DNA of 5,588 bases, from assembly GCA_022360075.1 (NCBI GenBank), contig JAKSDN010000910.1:1-5588 (forward strand). Reading direction: 5' to 3'. Shown here in pieces: positions 1-5,588 of the stretch (positions are counted from its first letter, which is position 1; each line of letters opens with the position of its first letter). This DNA is from Kiloniellales bacterium (GTDB lineage Bacteria; Pseudomonadota; Alphaproteobacteria; Kiloniellales; JAKSDN01). The notes under the pieces were generated by a model. That model saw only the letters and a program-made list of their open reading frames with translations, did no database searches and was not told the DNA's origin. Both the position numbers and the translations under genes were made by a program.

Positions 1-930
1 CGACCCGCCGCAGTGCTCGATCACCTTGTCGGCCATGCGTTTCTTGCGGCCGTCGTTGATCTCGACCACGCTCTCGACGATGCGCAGCGGCCGCTCGGCC
101 TCGCGGGCGGTGCGCACGAGGGCGAGCGTGTCCTTGGGAAAGCAGGAGCCGCCGTAGCCGGGACCGGGATGCAGGAACTTGCGCCCGATGCGGCCGTCGA
201 GCCCGATTCCCCGGGCCACGTCATGCACGTCGGCACCGACGCTCTCGCAGAGGTCGGCGATCTCGTTGATGTAAGTGATCTTGGTCGCCAGGAAGGCGTT
301 GGCGGCATACTTGGTGAGCTCGGCCGTCTCCAGGCTGGTCACCAGGACGGGCGTCTCGATCAGATAGAGCGGGCGATAGAGCTGCTGCATGATCTCGCGC
401 GCCCGCTCGCTGTCGGTGCCGATCACCACGCGATCTGGCCGCATGAAGTCGTTGATCGCCGAGCCCTCGCGCAGGAACTCGGGGTTCGAGACGACGTCGA
501 AATCGGCGCCGGGCCGGGCCTCCTCGACGATCGCCGCGACCCGCCGCCCGGTGCCGACCGGCACCGTGGACTTGGTGACGATGACCGTGTAGCCGTCGAG
601 GGCCTCGGCGATCTCGCGCGCCGCGGCCTCGACGTAGCTCAGATCGGCGTGGCCGTCGCCGCGCCGGCTCGGCGTGCCGACGGCGATGAAGACGGCCTCG
701 GCCTGGGAGACGGCCTCGGCGAGATCGCCGGTGAAGGAAAGCCGGCCGGCGCGCACGTTGCTCTCGACGAGCTGCTCGAGGCCAGGCTCGTAGATGGGGA
801 TCTCGCCGTTCTGCAATCGGGCGATCTTGTCGGCATCCTTGTCCACGCAGACGACGTCGGTTCCGAACTCGGAGAAGCAGGCACCGGACACCAGGCCGAC
901 GTAGCCGGTCCCGATCATGGCGACGCGCAT
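1..930 (-). CDS. ugd: UDP-glucose 6-dehydrogenase, 3' end cut off by window edge
   Basis: Oxidises UDP-glucose to UDP-glucuronate with two NAD+ in the cytoplasm, supplying precursors for capsule, exopolysaccharide or LPS. The frame is open from an ATG at 930 to base 1, giving 310 residues of a family usually about 430-450 long, so the C-terminal UDP-binding part is mostly missing. Seen in the sequence: Rossmann NAD motif GTGYVG at residues 7-12 with an acidic residue (D30) ending the second strand; VGTP at 84-87; STVPVGT at 121-127; NPEFLREGSA at 149-158; the central-domain segment ELTKYAANAFLATKI with K207 and N211; and the catalytic-cysteine motif GYGGSCFPKD with Cys263. All key residues visible are intact. 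The start is supported by a strong AGGAG 8 nt upstream and by the Rossmann strand beginning at once. It lies 43 bp downstream of galU on the same strand, so it is probably co-transcribed with the gene that makes its substrate. GDP-mannose dehydrogenase is a related alternative, but the motifs and the galU neighbour favour Ugd. Confidence 0.96.
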   Translation of the reverse strand, partial: MRVAMIGTGYVGLVSGACFSEFGTDVVCVDKDADKIARLQNGEIPIYEPGLEQLVESNVRAGRLSFTGDLAEAVSQAEAVFIAVGTPSRRGDGHADLSYVEAAAREIAEALDGYTVIVTKSTVPVGTGRRVAAIVEEARPGADFDVVSNPEFLREGSAINDFMRPDRVVIGTDSERAREIMQQLYRPLYLIETPVLVTSLETAELTKYAANAFLATKITYINEIADLCESVGADVHDVARGIGLDGRIGRKFLHPGPGYGGSCFPKDTLALVRTAREAERPLRIVESVVEINDGRKKRMADKVIEHCGGS

Positions 931-938
931 GGGGCGCT

Positions 939-943
939 CTCCT
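939..943 (-). promoter_or_regulatory. Ribosome binding site of ugd
   Basis: On the minus strand this reads AGGAG within AGAGGAGAG, 8 nt before the ATG at 930. It is the best Shine-Dalgarno match seen in the window and fixes the ugd start. Confidence 0.8.
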
Positions 944-945
944 CT

Positions 946-977
946 GCTACTGGGTGCTTGAGCTACCGGATGCTTAG
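946..977. repeat. Imperfect 16-bp tandem duplication at the galU-ugd junction
   Basis: Two adjacent 16-bp units, 946-961 (GCTACTGGGTGCTTGA) and 962-977 (GCTACCGGATGCTTAG), match at 12 of 16 positions. The mismatches are at unit positions 6, 9, 15 and 16. The right-hand unit contains the galU stop codon (TAA on the minus strand, 974-976), and the left-hand unit fills the spacer just before the ugd ribosome binding site. It may be an old slippage duplication that lengthened the spacer. No function is evident. Confidence 0.6.
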
Positions 978-1885
978 GACACGGCGCTCGAGAGGGACGG
1001 CTGCCGCTCGGCTTCGGCGGCATAGCGTTGAATGATCTCCGCCATGTCCCGGCCCAAATCCGGCCGATTGAGGGCAAAAGCTACATTGGCCTCGAGGAAA
1101 CCCGCCTTGCTGCCACAGTCGAAGCGGGTCCCCTCGAATCGCAGGCCATGGAACGGCAAGCGATCGATCGTGCGCGCCATCGCGTCGGTCAACTGGATTT
1201 CACCGCCGGCGCCCTTTTCCTGCCGGTCCAGCTCCTCGAAGACCTGGGGCTGCAAAATGTAGCGGCCAATGATCGAGAGCGTCGAGGGCGCTACGGACGG
1301 ATCCGGCTTCTCGACAAGTCCCGAAGCCTTGGCGAGCCGGCCGTCGTCTTCCACGACATCGAGGATGCCGTAGCGGTCGGTTTGATCGCGGGGCACCGAC
1401 ATGACCGCCGCCAGATTGCCGCCGACCTCGTCGTAGACTTCGGCCATCTGCTTCAGGCAGGGCTTCGAGGAGAGGATCAGGTCGTCGGCGAGCAGCACGG
1501 CGAAAGGCTCCTCGCCCACAAGGTGACGGGCGCACCAGACCGCGTGGCCGAGTCCGAGCGGTTCCTGCTGGCGGGTGTAGGAGACCTGCCCCGGCGCCAG
1601 CACCAGGGAGTCGATCTCCTTCACGGCCTCGCTCTTGCCGCGTGCACCCAAGGTCGATTTCAACCCTGGGCTATGATCGAAATGATCCTCGATCGCCGCC
1701 TTGCCGCGCCCGGTGACGAAAATGAACTCCTCGATTCCGGCGTCTCGCGCCTCTTCCACCGCGTATTGGATCAGGGGCTTATCGACGACCGGCAGCATTT
1801 CCTTCGGCATGGCCTTGGTCGCCGGCAGGAAGCGCGTGCCCAGGCCGCCAACGGGAAAGATCGCCTTGCGCAGAGTTCGCTTCAT
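974..1885 (-). CDS. galU: UTP-glucose-1-phosphate uridylyltransferase
   Basis: Makes UDP-glucose and pyrophosphate from UTP and glucose-1-phosphate in the cytoplasm. The 303 residues match the usual bacterial GalU length of about 290-305. Seen in order: the nucleotidyltransferase signature GGLGTRFLPATK at residues 13-24, followed by MPKEMLPV (26-33); the base-binding stretch EPLGLGHAVWCA (108-119); the metal-binding LADD at 132-135; YGILDVV (172-178); the sugar-phosphate-contacting VEKP at 191-194; and GEIQLTDA at 228-235. All are characteristic of GalU rather than of dTDP-glucose pyrophosphorylase (RfbA). The ATG at 1885 is right for the family because the catalytic fold begins at residue 7. 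A modest AGGT lies 7 nt upstream. It is first in a likely galU-ugd operon, with 214 bp of noncoding DNA before it that should hold the promoter. No truncation or missing key residue is visible. The related galF paralogue is mainly enterobacterial and unlikely here. Confidence 0.97.
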   Translation of the reverse strand: MKRTLRKAIFPVGGLGTRFLPATKAMPKEMLPVVDKPLIQYAVEEARDAGIEEFIFVTGRGKAAIEDHFDHSPGLKSTLGARGKSEAVKEIDSLVLAPGQVSYTRQQEPLGLGHAVWCARHLVGEEPFAVLLADDLILSSKPCLKQMAEVYDEVGGNLAAVMSVPRDQTDRYGILDVVEDDGRLAKASGLVEKPDPSVAPSTLSIIGRYILQPQVFEELDRQEKGAGGEIQLTDAMARTIDRLPFHGLRFEGTRFDCGSKAGFLEANVAFALNRPDLGRDMAEIIQRYAAEAERQPSLSSAVS

Positions 1886-2099
1886 CGATTCGACCTAGTC
1901 GTAGGGGGTCCACCAGTGAGACAGGTTTACCGTAGAAGCCCCTATGAGCCCTTAAGACAGATCAATCACCCAGATCGTCCAGCCTCAGTAGGGCACCCGT
2001 GCATCGATCCTCGCTTGCCCGGCCCCGCTCGCCCCCCTTGCCATGGGCGCTGGTAATGCCACAGCGCCCCAATCCGCACAAGTCGGGCCGGTGCCGCAG
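1886..2099 (-). other. Intergenic region: galU leader and presumed promoter
   Basis: This 214-bp gap lies between the J-domain gene and galU and contains no plausible gene. The part from about 1921 to 1975 is noticeably more AT-rich than the surroundings, as expected of a promoter. On the minus strand TTGATC at about 1964-1969 resembles a -35 box, but no good -10 box follows at 16-18 nt, so I do not call an exact promoter. A weak alternative pairs CTTAAG with TACGGT 16 nt apart. AGGT at 1893-1896 is the likely galU ribosome binding site. Two adjacent 10-bp units, 1937-1946 and 1947-1956, match at 8 of 10 positions. The right end carries the hairpin listed separately. Confidence 0.4.
2045..2069 (-). 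terminator. Hairpin downstream of the J-domain gene, possible transcript end
   Basis: GGGCGCTG (2045-2052) and CAGCGCCC (2062-2069) form a perfect 8-bp GC-rich stem around a 9-nt loop, 30 nt past the stop codon of the upstream gene. No T-run follows on the minus strand (the next bases are ATGGCAAGG), so it is not a canonical intrinsic terminator. It could act with Rho or simply protect the 3' end of the transcript. Its position between two apparent transcription units supports such a role. Confidence 0.4.
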
Positions 2100-2828
2100 T
2101 CAAGCGCCGAGGAGCAGGTCCTTGGCCTGATTGATCTTCGCCGCCAGATAGTTGGAACCGCCGTGGTCGGGATGGATCTTCTGCATCAGCCGGTGGTGGG
2201 CGGCGCGGATCTCGGCCTTGGTGGCGCCCGGCTCCAGGCCGAGGATCTCGTAGGCCTCCTCGCGGCTCATACTGGCGCGGGCACCGCCGGGCCCCTCCCC
2301 TGTCTCGCCATCGCCGGCCGGCCCGGCGCCGGCACGCTCGCGCCAGGCATCGCCTTGGGTGCGGTCGAGATAGGCCTCGAGCACCGCGGCCGACTCCTCG
2401 TCGCCCTCGACGCACTCCTGCCAGAGCTCGATCAACTGCTCGAGCGTGAGGCTTTCCAGAGTCGCACCGGCGAAGCGGCCCTGGAGGATCTCGCCGCTCA
2501 TCTCGCCGCTGTCATGGTCGAGGCTCATGCGCAGGAACCGGGTCTCGACCTGGGAGGTCTGGCCGGGCGAGGGCCCCCGGGCCGACTTGATTCGCTGAAA
2601 AAGCTGGCGCCAGCGCATCAACATCGGAATCAGCGCCGGCAGGGCGAAAAGCGCCAGGGCATGGCGGCCGGCGAACAGCAGCGTCACGACCAGGACGATG
2701 CCCAGAATGGCCAGGACCCAGCGGGCGACGCGCAGCACCTGCCGCGGCTCGGCGGACACGAACCAGCGGATCAGCAGCAACGCGCCGATCAGGATCGCCA
2801 GGCCGAGCAGGAAATAGGGGATCACCAC
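2100..2828 (-). CDS. Membrane protein with C-terminal Tim14/Pam18-like J domain
   Basis: Probable membrane-tethered co-chaperone that would stimulate DnaK ATPase at the inner membrane; no client is known. The protein has 242 residues. A hydrophobic helix spans about residues 3-20, and a second hydrophobic block at about 34-71 could form two more helices. A soluble middle region (about 95-160) is rich in acidic residues and Leu, followed by a Gly/Ala-rich linker (about 165-185). The J domain occupies about 188-242 at the extreme C-terminus, with the invariant HPD at 219-221 and the ending [18 protein letters not shown]-terminal anchor, C-terminal J domain and this ending recall mitochondrial Tim14 (Pam18/DNAJC19) rather than DnaJ, CbpA or the Gly/Phe- and zinc-containing chaperones. 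It starts at GTG 2828, 4 nt after the VWA gene stop; a second GTG directly follows and could also serve. It is probably translated with the VWA gene. The J-domain call is firm; the cellular role is inferred. Confidence 0.88.
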   Translation of the reverse strand: MVIPYFLLGLAILIGALLLIRWFVSAEPRQVLRVARWVLAILGIVLVVTLLFAGRHALALFALPALIPMLMRWRQLFQRIKSARGPSPGQTSQVETRFLRMSLDHDSGEMSGEILQGRFAGATLESLTLEQLIELWQECVEGDEESAAVLEAYLDRTQGDAWRERAGAGPAGDGETGEGPGGARASMSREEAYEILGLEPGATKAEIRAAHHRLMQKIHPDHGGSNYLAAKINQAKDLLLGA

Positions 2829-2832
2829 AGCG

Positions 2833-3537
2833 TCACTTGACCTGATGGGTCAGGCGCAGCACGTCCGAGCTCTTGCCCTTGGAGTAGTCGGTCAGGGCCC
2901 GGCGGCCACCGGCGGCGTAGACCGCGACGGCGGCAAGCAGGTCGCGCAGCTGTTGCGGCGAGCGGGAATCGAAAGGGCAGAAGGCCCCGCCCGAAAGCCG
3001 CGCCACTTGCTCGAAGGCGCGCCGCGCGACCGGATCTGCACCCTCGTGGAACATGAAGCAGGGCACGCCCAGCAGGCCGAGCTCGCCCGCCGAGTGCCCC
3101 AGACGATCGATGTCCTCCTCCAAGCAATCGCCGACGAAGACGAGGGCGTTGACCTTCTTGCGCTTGGTCTCGGCGATGGCATGCTTCAGCACCTTGCCGA
3201 TTTGCGTATGGCCGGCCAGGCAGAACACCCCGGTCATGCGCCGCAAAAGCTCGGTCGACTTGCTGACCCAGGGACTGGCCTTGAACTCGCCGAAGCCCCG
3301 ATAGTAGACGAGCTGGATCTCAAGCCCGCCGAGGGCGGCGGTCTCCTGGAACATCTCGGCCTGGATATGGCTCGCGCGGTCCCAAGTCGGCTCCCGGCTC
3401 GCCGTGGCGTCCATGGCGAAGATCAGCCGGCCAAGCTCGCCCGGTGCCTGCACGCTCGACGTCGCCGCCACCTTCCGCAGGAAGGCATCGACCTGCGTGC
3501 GGCTCGACTTGCTAGGCAACTTTTCGTCTTTGGCCAA
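2833..3537 (-). CDS. VWA-domain protein with intact MIDAS metal site
   Basis: A von Willebrand factor A domain fills most of this 234-residue protein. It shows a metal-ion-dependent adhesion site: a DxTxS variant of DxSxS at residues 43-47 (D43, T45, S47) after the hydrophobic strand RLIFAMD, a threonine in GHTQIGKVL (T111), and an aspartate in ALVFVGD (D137). It would bind Mg2+ or Mn2+ and make protein-protein contacts. No signal peptide or membrane helix is seen, so it is likely cytoplasmic. The first 30 residues are charged and Ser-rich and probably disordered. Start is TTG at 3537: an in-frame stop lies at 3583-3585, no ATG or GTG occurs between, and GAGG sits 9 nt upstream. It lies 34 nt after mipZ and 4 nt before the J-domain gene, which suggests a shared operon. 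VWA proteins often work with AAA+ ATPases, but none is in the window. The specific function is unknown. Confidence 0.85.
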   Translation of the reverse strand: MAKDEKLPSKSSRTQVDAFLRKVAATSSVQAPGELGRLIFAMDATASREPTWDRASHIQAEMFQETAALGGLEIQLVYYRGFGEFKASPWVSKSTELLRRMTGVFCLAGHTQIGKVLKHAIAETKRKKVNALVFVGDCLEEDIDRLGHSAGELGLLGVPCFMFHEGADPVARRAFEQVARLSGGAFCPFDSRSPQQLRDLLAAVAVYAAGGRRALTDYSKGKSSDVLRLTHQVK

Positions 3538-3546
3538 GGGTCTGCG

Positions 3547-3550
3547 CCTC
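3547..3550 (-). promoter_or_regulatory. Ribosome binding site supporting the TTG start of the VWA gene
   Basis: GAGG on the minus strand, 9 nt before the TTG at 3537. It lies in the short gap after mipZ and supports the rare start codon, since no ATG or GTG is available nearby in frame. Confidence 0.5.
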
Positions 3551-3571
3551 GCTGTTTCCGCGGTCGCGGTC

Positions 3572-4456
3572 CTATTGCCCCGCTACGACGGCACCCGCCA
3601 AGGATGCCGCAGCGTTCTGTTCCTGGTCGAACTCATCGGGCAGACCGATCGTCTGGAGCAGGGCCCTCACTTCCTGACGGGCGGCCACATGGCTGAGGCT
3701 GAGCGGCACGCCGCTGTCCTCCTCGCGCAGATCGAGCAGCGTCAGCCCCTTGAGGAACAACTCGCGAAAGATCACCCGCTCGCCGAAGCCAGCCACCACG
3801 CGGAAGTGGAAGCGCTTGCCCATGGCCGCCAGCAAATCCGCGATGGCGCGCTTGCTGCGCGAGTCGATGTGAGTCAGTCGGTTGCGCATCACGACCCAGT
3901 CGATCGGCATGCCGCCCCGGCGGGCACGCTCTTGACGTTGCTCCCAAACCATCTGGCTGTAGACGCTGGGCGCGGCAACCCTCTTGCCGCCCGGCTCGAT
4001 GCGCGCGAGCAGGTCGAGGTCGAGGAAGCTGTCGTTGAGCGGCGTGATCAGCGTGTCGGCATGGCTGTGGCCAAGCCGCGACAGGAAGCTGTCGCTGCCC
4101 GGCGTATCGATCACGAGATAGTCCACCGGCCCGATCTCGGCCCGCGCGACCCCGAAGTCGCGCGCCTCCTCGGCCTCGCTTTCCTCACGGCTCGCCGCTT
4201 GCGATCGCGGCACGGATCGGAGCTCGGGCATGGGCAGGTCAAGCTCTTTGTCGCGCAGGTAGGCGGCCCGATTCTCCAGATAGCGGCTGAGCGTGCCCTG
4301 ACGTGCGTCAAGGTCGAGGCAGCCCACCGAGAAGCCGCGGTTGAGCAGCGCGACCGTCAGATGCAGGGCGGTCGTCGACTTGCCCGATCCGCCCTTCTCG
4401 TTGCCGAGAACGATCACGTGGGGACGGGCGATGTGGGGCCGTGGCCTCGGCGTCAT
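3572..4456 (-). CDS. mipZ: Division-plane positioning ATPase MipZ (ParA/MinD family)
   Basis: In Caulobacter, MipZ forms an ATP-driven gradient with ParB at the chromosome origins and inhibits FtsZ polymerisation near the poles, placing the division septum at midcell. This 294-residue protein shows the deviant Walker A KGGSGKST at residues 21-28 (signature K21, P-loop K26), the Walker A' strand ending in CLDLDARQ (46-53), Walker B VIDTPG at 115-120, and the MipZ-like stretches TPLNDSFLDLDLL (138-150), DWVVMRNRL (186-194), RVIFRELFLKGLTLLDL and SHVAARQEVRALL. These match my recollection of Caulobacter MipZ closely and separate it from plasmid ParA, Soj and MinD. The N-terminus is about 8 residues longer than the Caulobacter protein, and the C-terminus has a short Ala-rich tail. 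ATG 4456 lies 2 nt after the oxidoreductase stop. GTG 4462, which forms a GTGA overlap with that stop, is an alternative giving two more residues. Neither has a good ribosome binding site, so translational coupling is likely. Confidence 0.94.
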   Translation of the reverse strand: MTPRPRPHIARPHVIVLGNEKGGSGKSTTALHLTVALLNRGFSVGCLDLDARQGTLSRYLENRAAYLRDKELDLPMPELRSVPRSQAASREESEAEEARDFGVARAEIGPVDYLVIDTPGSDSFLSRLGHSHADTLITPLNDSFLDLDLLARIEPGGKRVAAPSVYSQMVWEQRQERARRGGMPIDWVVMRNRLTHIDSRSKRAIADLLAAMGKRFHFRVVAGFGERVIFRELFLKGLTLLDLREEDSGVPLSLSHVAARQEVRALLQTIGLPDEFDQEQNAAASLAGAVVAGQ

Positions 4457-4458
4457 GC

Positions 4459-5588
4459 TCACGCAGGTCTGATCCAGACTGCCGTATCGTGAAACACTGC
4501 ACCGCCCGATGGCGGACCGGGGTCGGCACTGATCAGCGTGTTGATGCCCCGGCCCTCCTCGAAGGCGGCGTTGGGCCAAACGCTCTCGACCACCAGGACG
4601 TCCGGCTGCAGTCCGTCGAAGACCTCGACGTGGATCACCAGACTGCCAAGGCGGTTGCCCAGCCGGACCCGGTCGCCTTCGGCGAACCCAAGCTTCCCGC
4701 AGGTCTCTGGATGGATCAAGACGCTAGGCCTTCGCTCGCGCTTGAGGCTGCCCGGCGTTTCGGTGAAGGAGGTATTCAGAAAGCTGCGCGCCGGCGCCGC
4801 GACAAGGCGGAAGGGATGCTCGGCGTCGGCGGCATCGATCGCATCCCAATGGCCCGGCAGGGACGGCATCGCATGATGGTCCGGCCCGACTTGAGACCAG
4901 TCCGCCTTGAAATGGAAAAGCCCGTCGGGCTGCGGAAAGCCATCCAGGAAGTGGGCCTTGTCGAAGGGCTCGGCGCAGTCGAGCCAATGCTCGGCCCAGA
5001 CCTGCTCGGCCGGCGGATGCCCCGAGGCGGCGAAAGTGGCCTCGATCACTTCCCAGGCGGTCATCTCGAATCCCGGATGCTCGGCGCCGAGGCGCTTCGC
5101 CAAGGCGCTGTTCACGTCGTGGTTCGAGCGGCACTCGGGCAGCGGCTCGATCACCGCCTTGGTCGCCTGCAGGAAGGTATGGCCGGACGCCGTGTAGTAA
5201 TCGTCGTGCTCGAGGAATGTCGTGGCCGGCAGGACCACATCGGCCATGGCCGCGGTGTCGGTCATGAACTGCTCGTGGACGCAGGTGAAGAGATCGTCGC
5301 GCGCCAGGCCCTCGAGGCACTTGGTCGTCTCGGGGCAGACGACGGCGGGGTTCATGTTCTGGATCAACAGGGCGGTCACCGGCGGTCCGTCGCCGAGATC
5401 GCGTGGGTCGTTGCAGAGGACCGGACCGAAGCGCGACATGTCGAAAGTCCGCACCGAGGGATCGCGGCAGTCCAAGCCCTCGATCAGGGTTTTGTCCAGA
5501 TGATAGATCGCGCCATTGCCCCAGAGGGCGCCGCCGCCGGGATGCTGCCAGGCACCGGTCACCGTGGGCAGGCAGGACACGGCGTGGA
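4459..5588 (-). CDS. Molybdopterin oxidoreductase (DMSO reductase family), C-terminal part
   Basis: C-terminal 375 residues of a molybdenum enzyme that would carry a bis-MGD cofactor. The frame is open through the right edge and the true start lies outside the window. Full-length relatives are about 680-720 residues, so roughly half is missing, including any N-terminal 4Fe-4S motif. Seen, numbered from the first visible codon: the catalytic-domain stretch NMNPAVV (77-83), a VHEQFMTDTA...DVVLPATTFLEHDD region (about 103-129) typical of the family, and a C-terminal molydopterin-dinucleotide-binding domain (about 258-375) with HPFRLVAAPAR, LIHPETCGKLGFAEGD and the ending GGAVFHDTAVWIR. No twin-arginine signal can be judged. 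The substrate cannot be assigned; such proteins are often annotated only as molybdopterin-dependent oxidoreductases. The stop TGA (4459-4461) abuts or overlaps the mipZ start. The family is firm, the reaction unknown. Confidence 0.93.
   Translation of the reverse strand, partial: HAVSCLPTVTGAWQHPGGGALWGNGAIYHLDKTLIEGLDCRDPSVRTFDMSRFGPVLCNDPRDLGDGPPVTALLIQNMNPAVVCPETTKCLEGLARDDLFTCVHEQFMTDTAAMADVVLPATTFLEHDDYYTASGHTFLQATKAVIEPLPECRSNHDVNSALAKRLGAEHPGFEMTAWEVIEATFAASGHPPAEQVWAEHWLDCAEPFDKAHFLDGFPQPDGLFHFKADWSQVGPDHHAMPSLPGHWDAIDAADAEHPFRLVAAPARSFLNTSFTETPGSLKRERRPSVLIHPETCGKLGFAEGDRVRLGNRLGSLVIHVEVFDGLQPDVLVVESVWPNAAFEEGRGINTLISADPGPPSGGAVFHDTAVWIRPA

Noticed and set aside
13..1035. 340-residue open frame on the plus strand across ugd
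   Set aside because: It is antisense to ugd, whose catalytic motifs are unmistakable. Its protein is His/Asp/Gly/Leu-rich low-complexity sequence typical of a high-GC shadow frame.
1887..1891. GANTC (CcrM methylation) site just upstream of the galU start
   Set aside because: Several other GANTC sites are scattered through coding sequence in the window, so one occurrence here is not evidence of cell-cycle control.
1951..1956. TTAA within CTTAAG as half of a CtrA site
   Set aside because: No second TTAA lies 7 nt away, so the TTAA-N7-TTAA motif is absent.
1028..2056. 342-residue open frame on the plus strand across galU and the intergenic region
   Set aside because: Antisense to galU with no recognisable domain. 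Its composition is that of a GC-driven shadow frame, although it runs on into noncoding DNA.
2043..2840. 265-residue open frame on the plus strand across the J-domain gene
   Set aside because: The opposite strand encodes a clear J domain with HPD and membrane helices. This frame has no domain and a Gln/His/Asp-rich tail.
2845..4492. Two long plus-strand open frames (2845-3696 and 3404-4492) across the VWA and mipZ genes
   Set aside because: Both are antisense to genes with intact Walker or MIDAS motifs and look like shadow frames.
4457..4579. Extending MipZ upstream to 4579 (335 residues)
   Set aside because: The extra 41 residues overlap the oxidoreductase's conserved C-terminus in another frame and have no counterpart in MipZ. 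The start at 4456 or 4462 fits the family.
5578..5580. GTG at 5580 as the start of the oxidoreductase
   Set aside because: The frame stays open to the window edge and the residues around it are internal catalytic-domain sequence, so the gene begins outside the window.

Overview
The window looks like chromosomal DNA of a high-GC alphaproteobacterium. The evidence is strong GC bias at third codon positions, long spurious antisense frames, a clear MipZ division-site ATPase (typical of Alphaproteobacteria) and a Tim14/Pam18-like membrane J-domain protein. A Rhodospirillales-like lineage is plausible, but genus and species cannot be read from the sequence. All six genes lie on the minus strand, so transcription runs from right to left. 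I see no RNA gene, IS element, CRISPR array or sign of recent transfer.

Right-hand block (2100-5588). In transcription order it holds the C-terminal half of a molybdopterin (DMSO-reductase family) oxidoreductase that runs off the right edge, then mipZ, a small von Willebrand factor A (VWA) protein, and a membrane J-domain protein. The junctions are tight: 2 nt (or a GTGA overlap), about 34 nt, and 4 nt. This suggests one transcription unit. It joins a redox enzyme, a ParA-family regulator of FtsZ placement, a metal-binding VWA protein and a DnaK co-chaperone. No functional link between them is evident from sequence alone.

Middle (1886-2099). A 214-bp intergenic region holds a perfect 8-bp-stem hairpin 30 nt past the J-domain gene, which is a possible transcript end. 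It must also contain the promoter and leader of the next unit, although no convincing -35/-10 pair is visible.

Left-hand block (1-1885). galU (UTP-glucose-1-phosphate uridylyltransferase) is followed after 43 bp by ugd (UDP-glucose 6-dehydrogenase), whose 3' end runs off the left edge. Together they convert glucose-1-phosphate to UDP-glucose and then UDP-glucuronate, precursors for exopolysaccharide, LPS and related envelope glycans. The galU-ugd junction carries an imperfect 16-bp tandem duplication that includes the galU stop codon.

No clearly novel system is present. The items most worth a second look are the mipZ / VWA / Tim14-like cluster and its coupling to the oxidoreductase gene.
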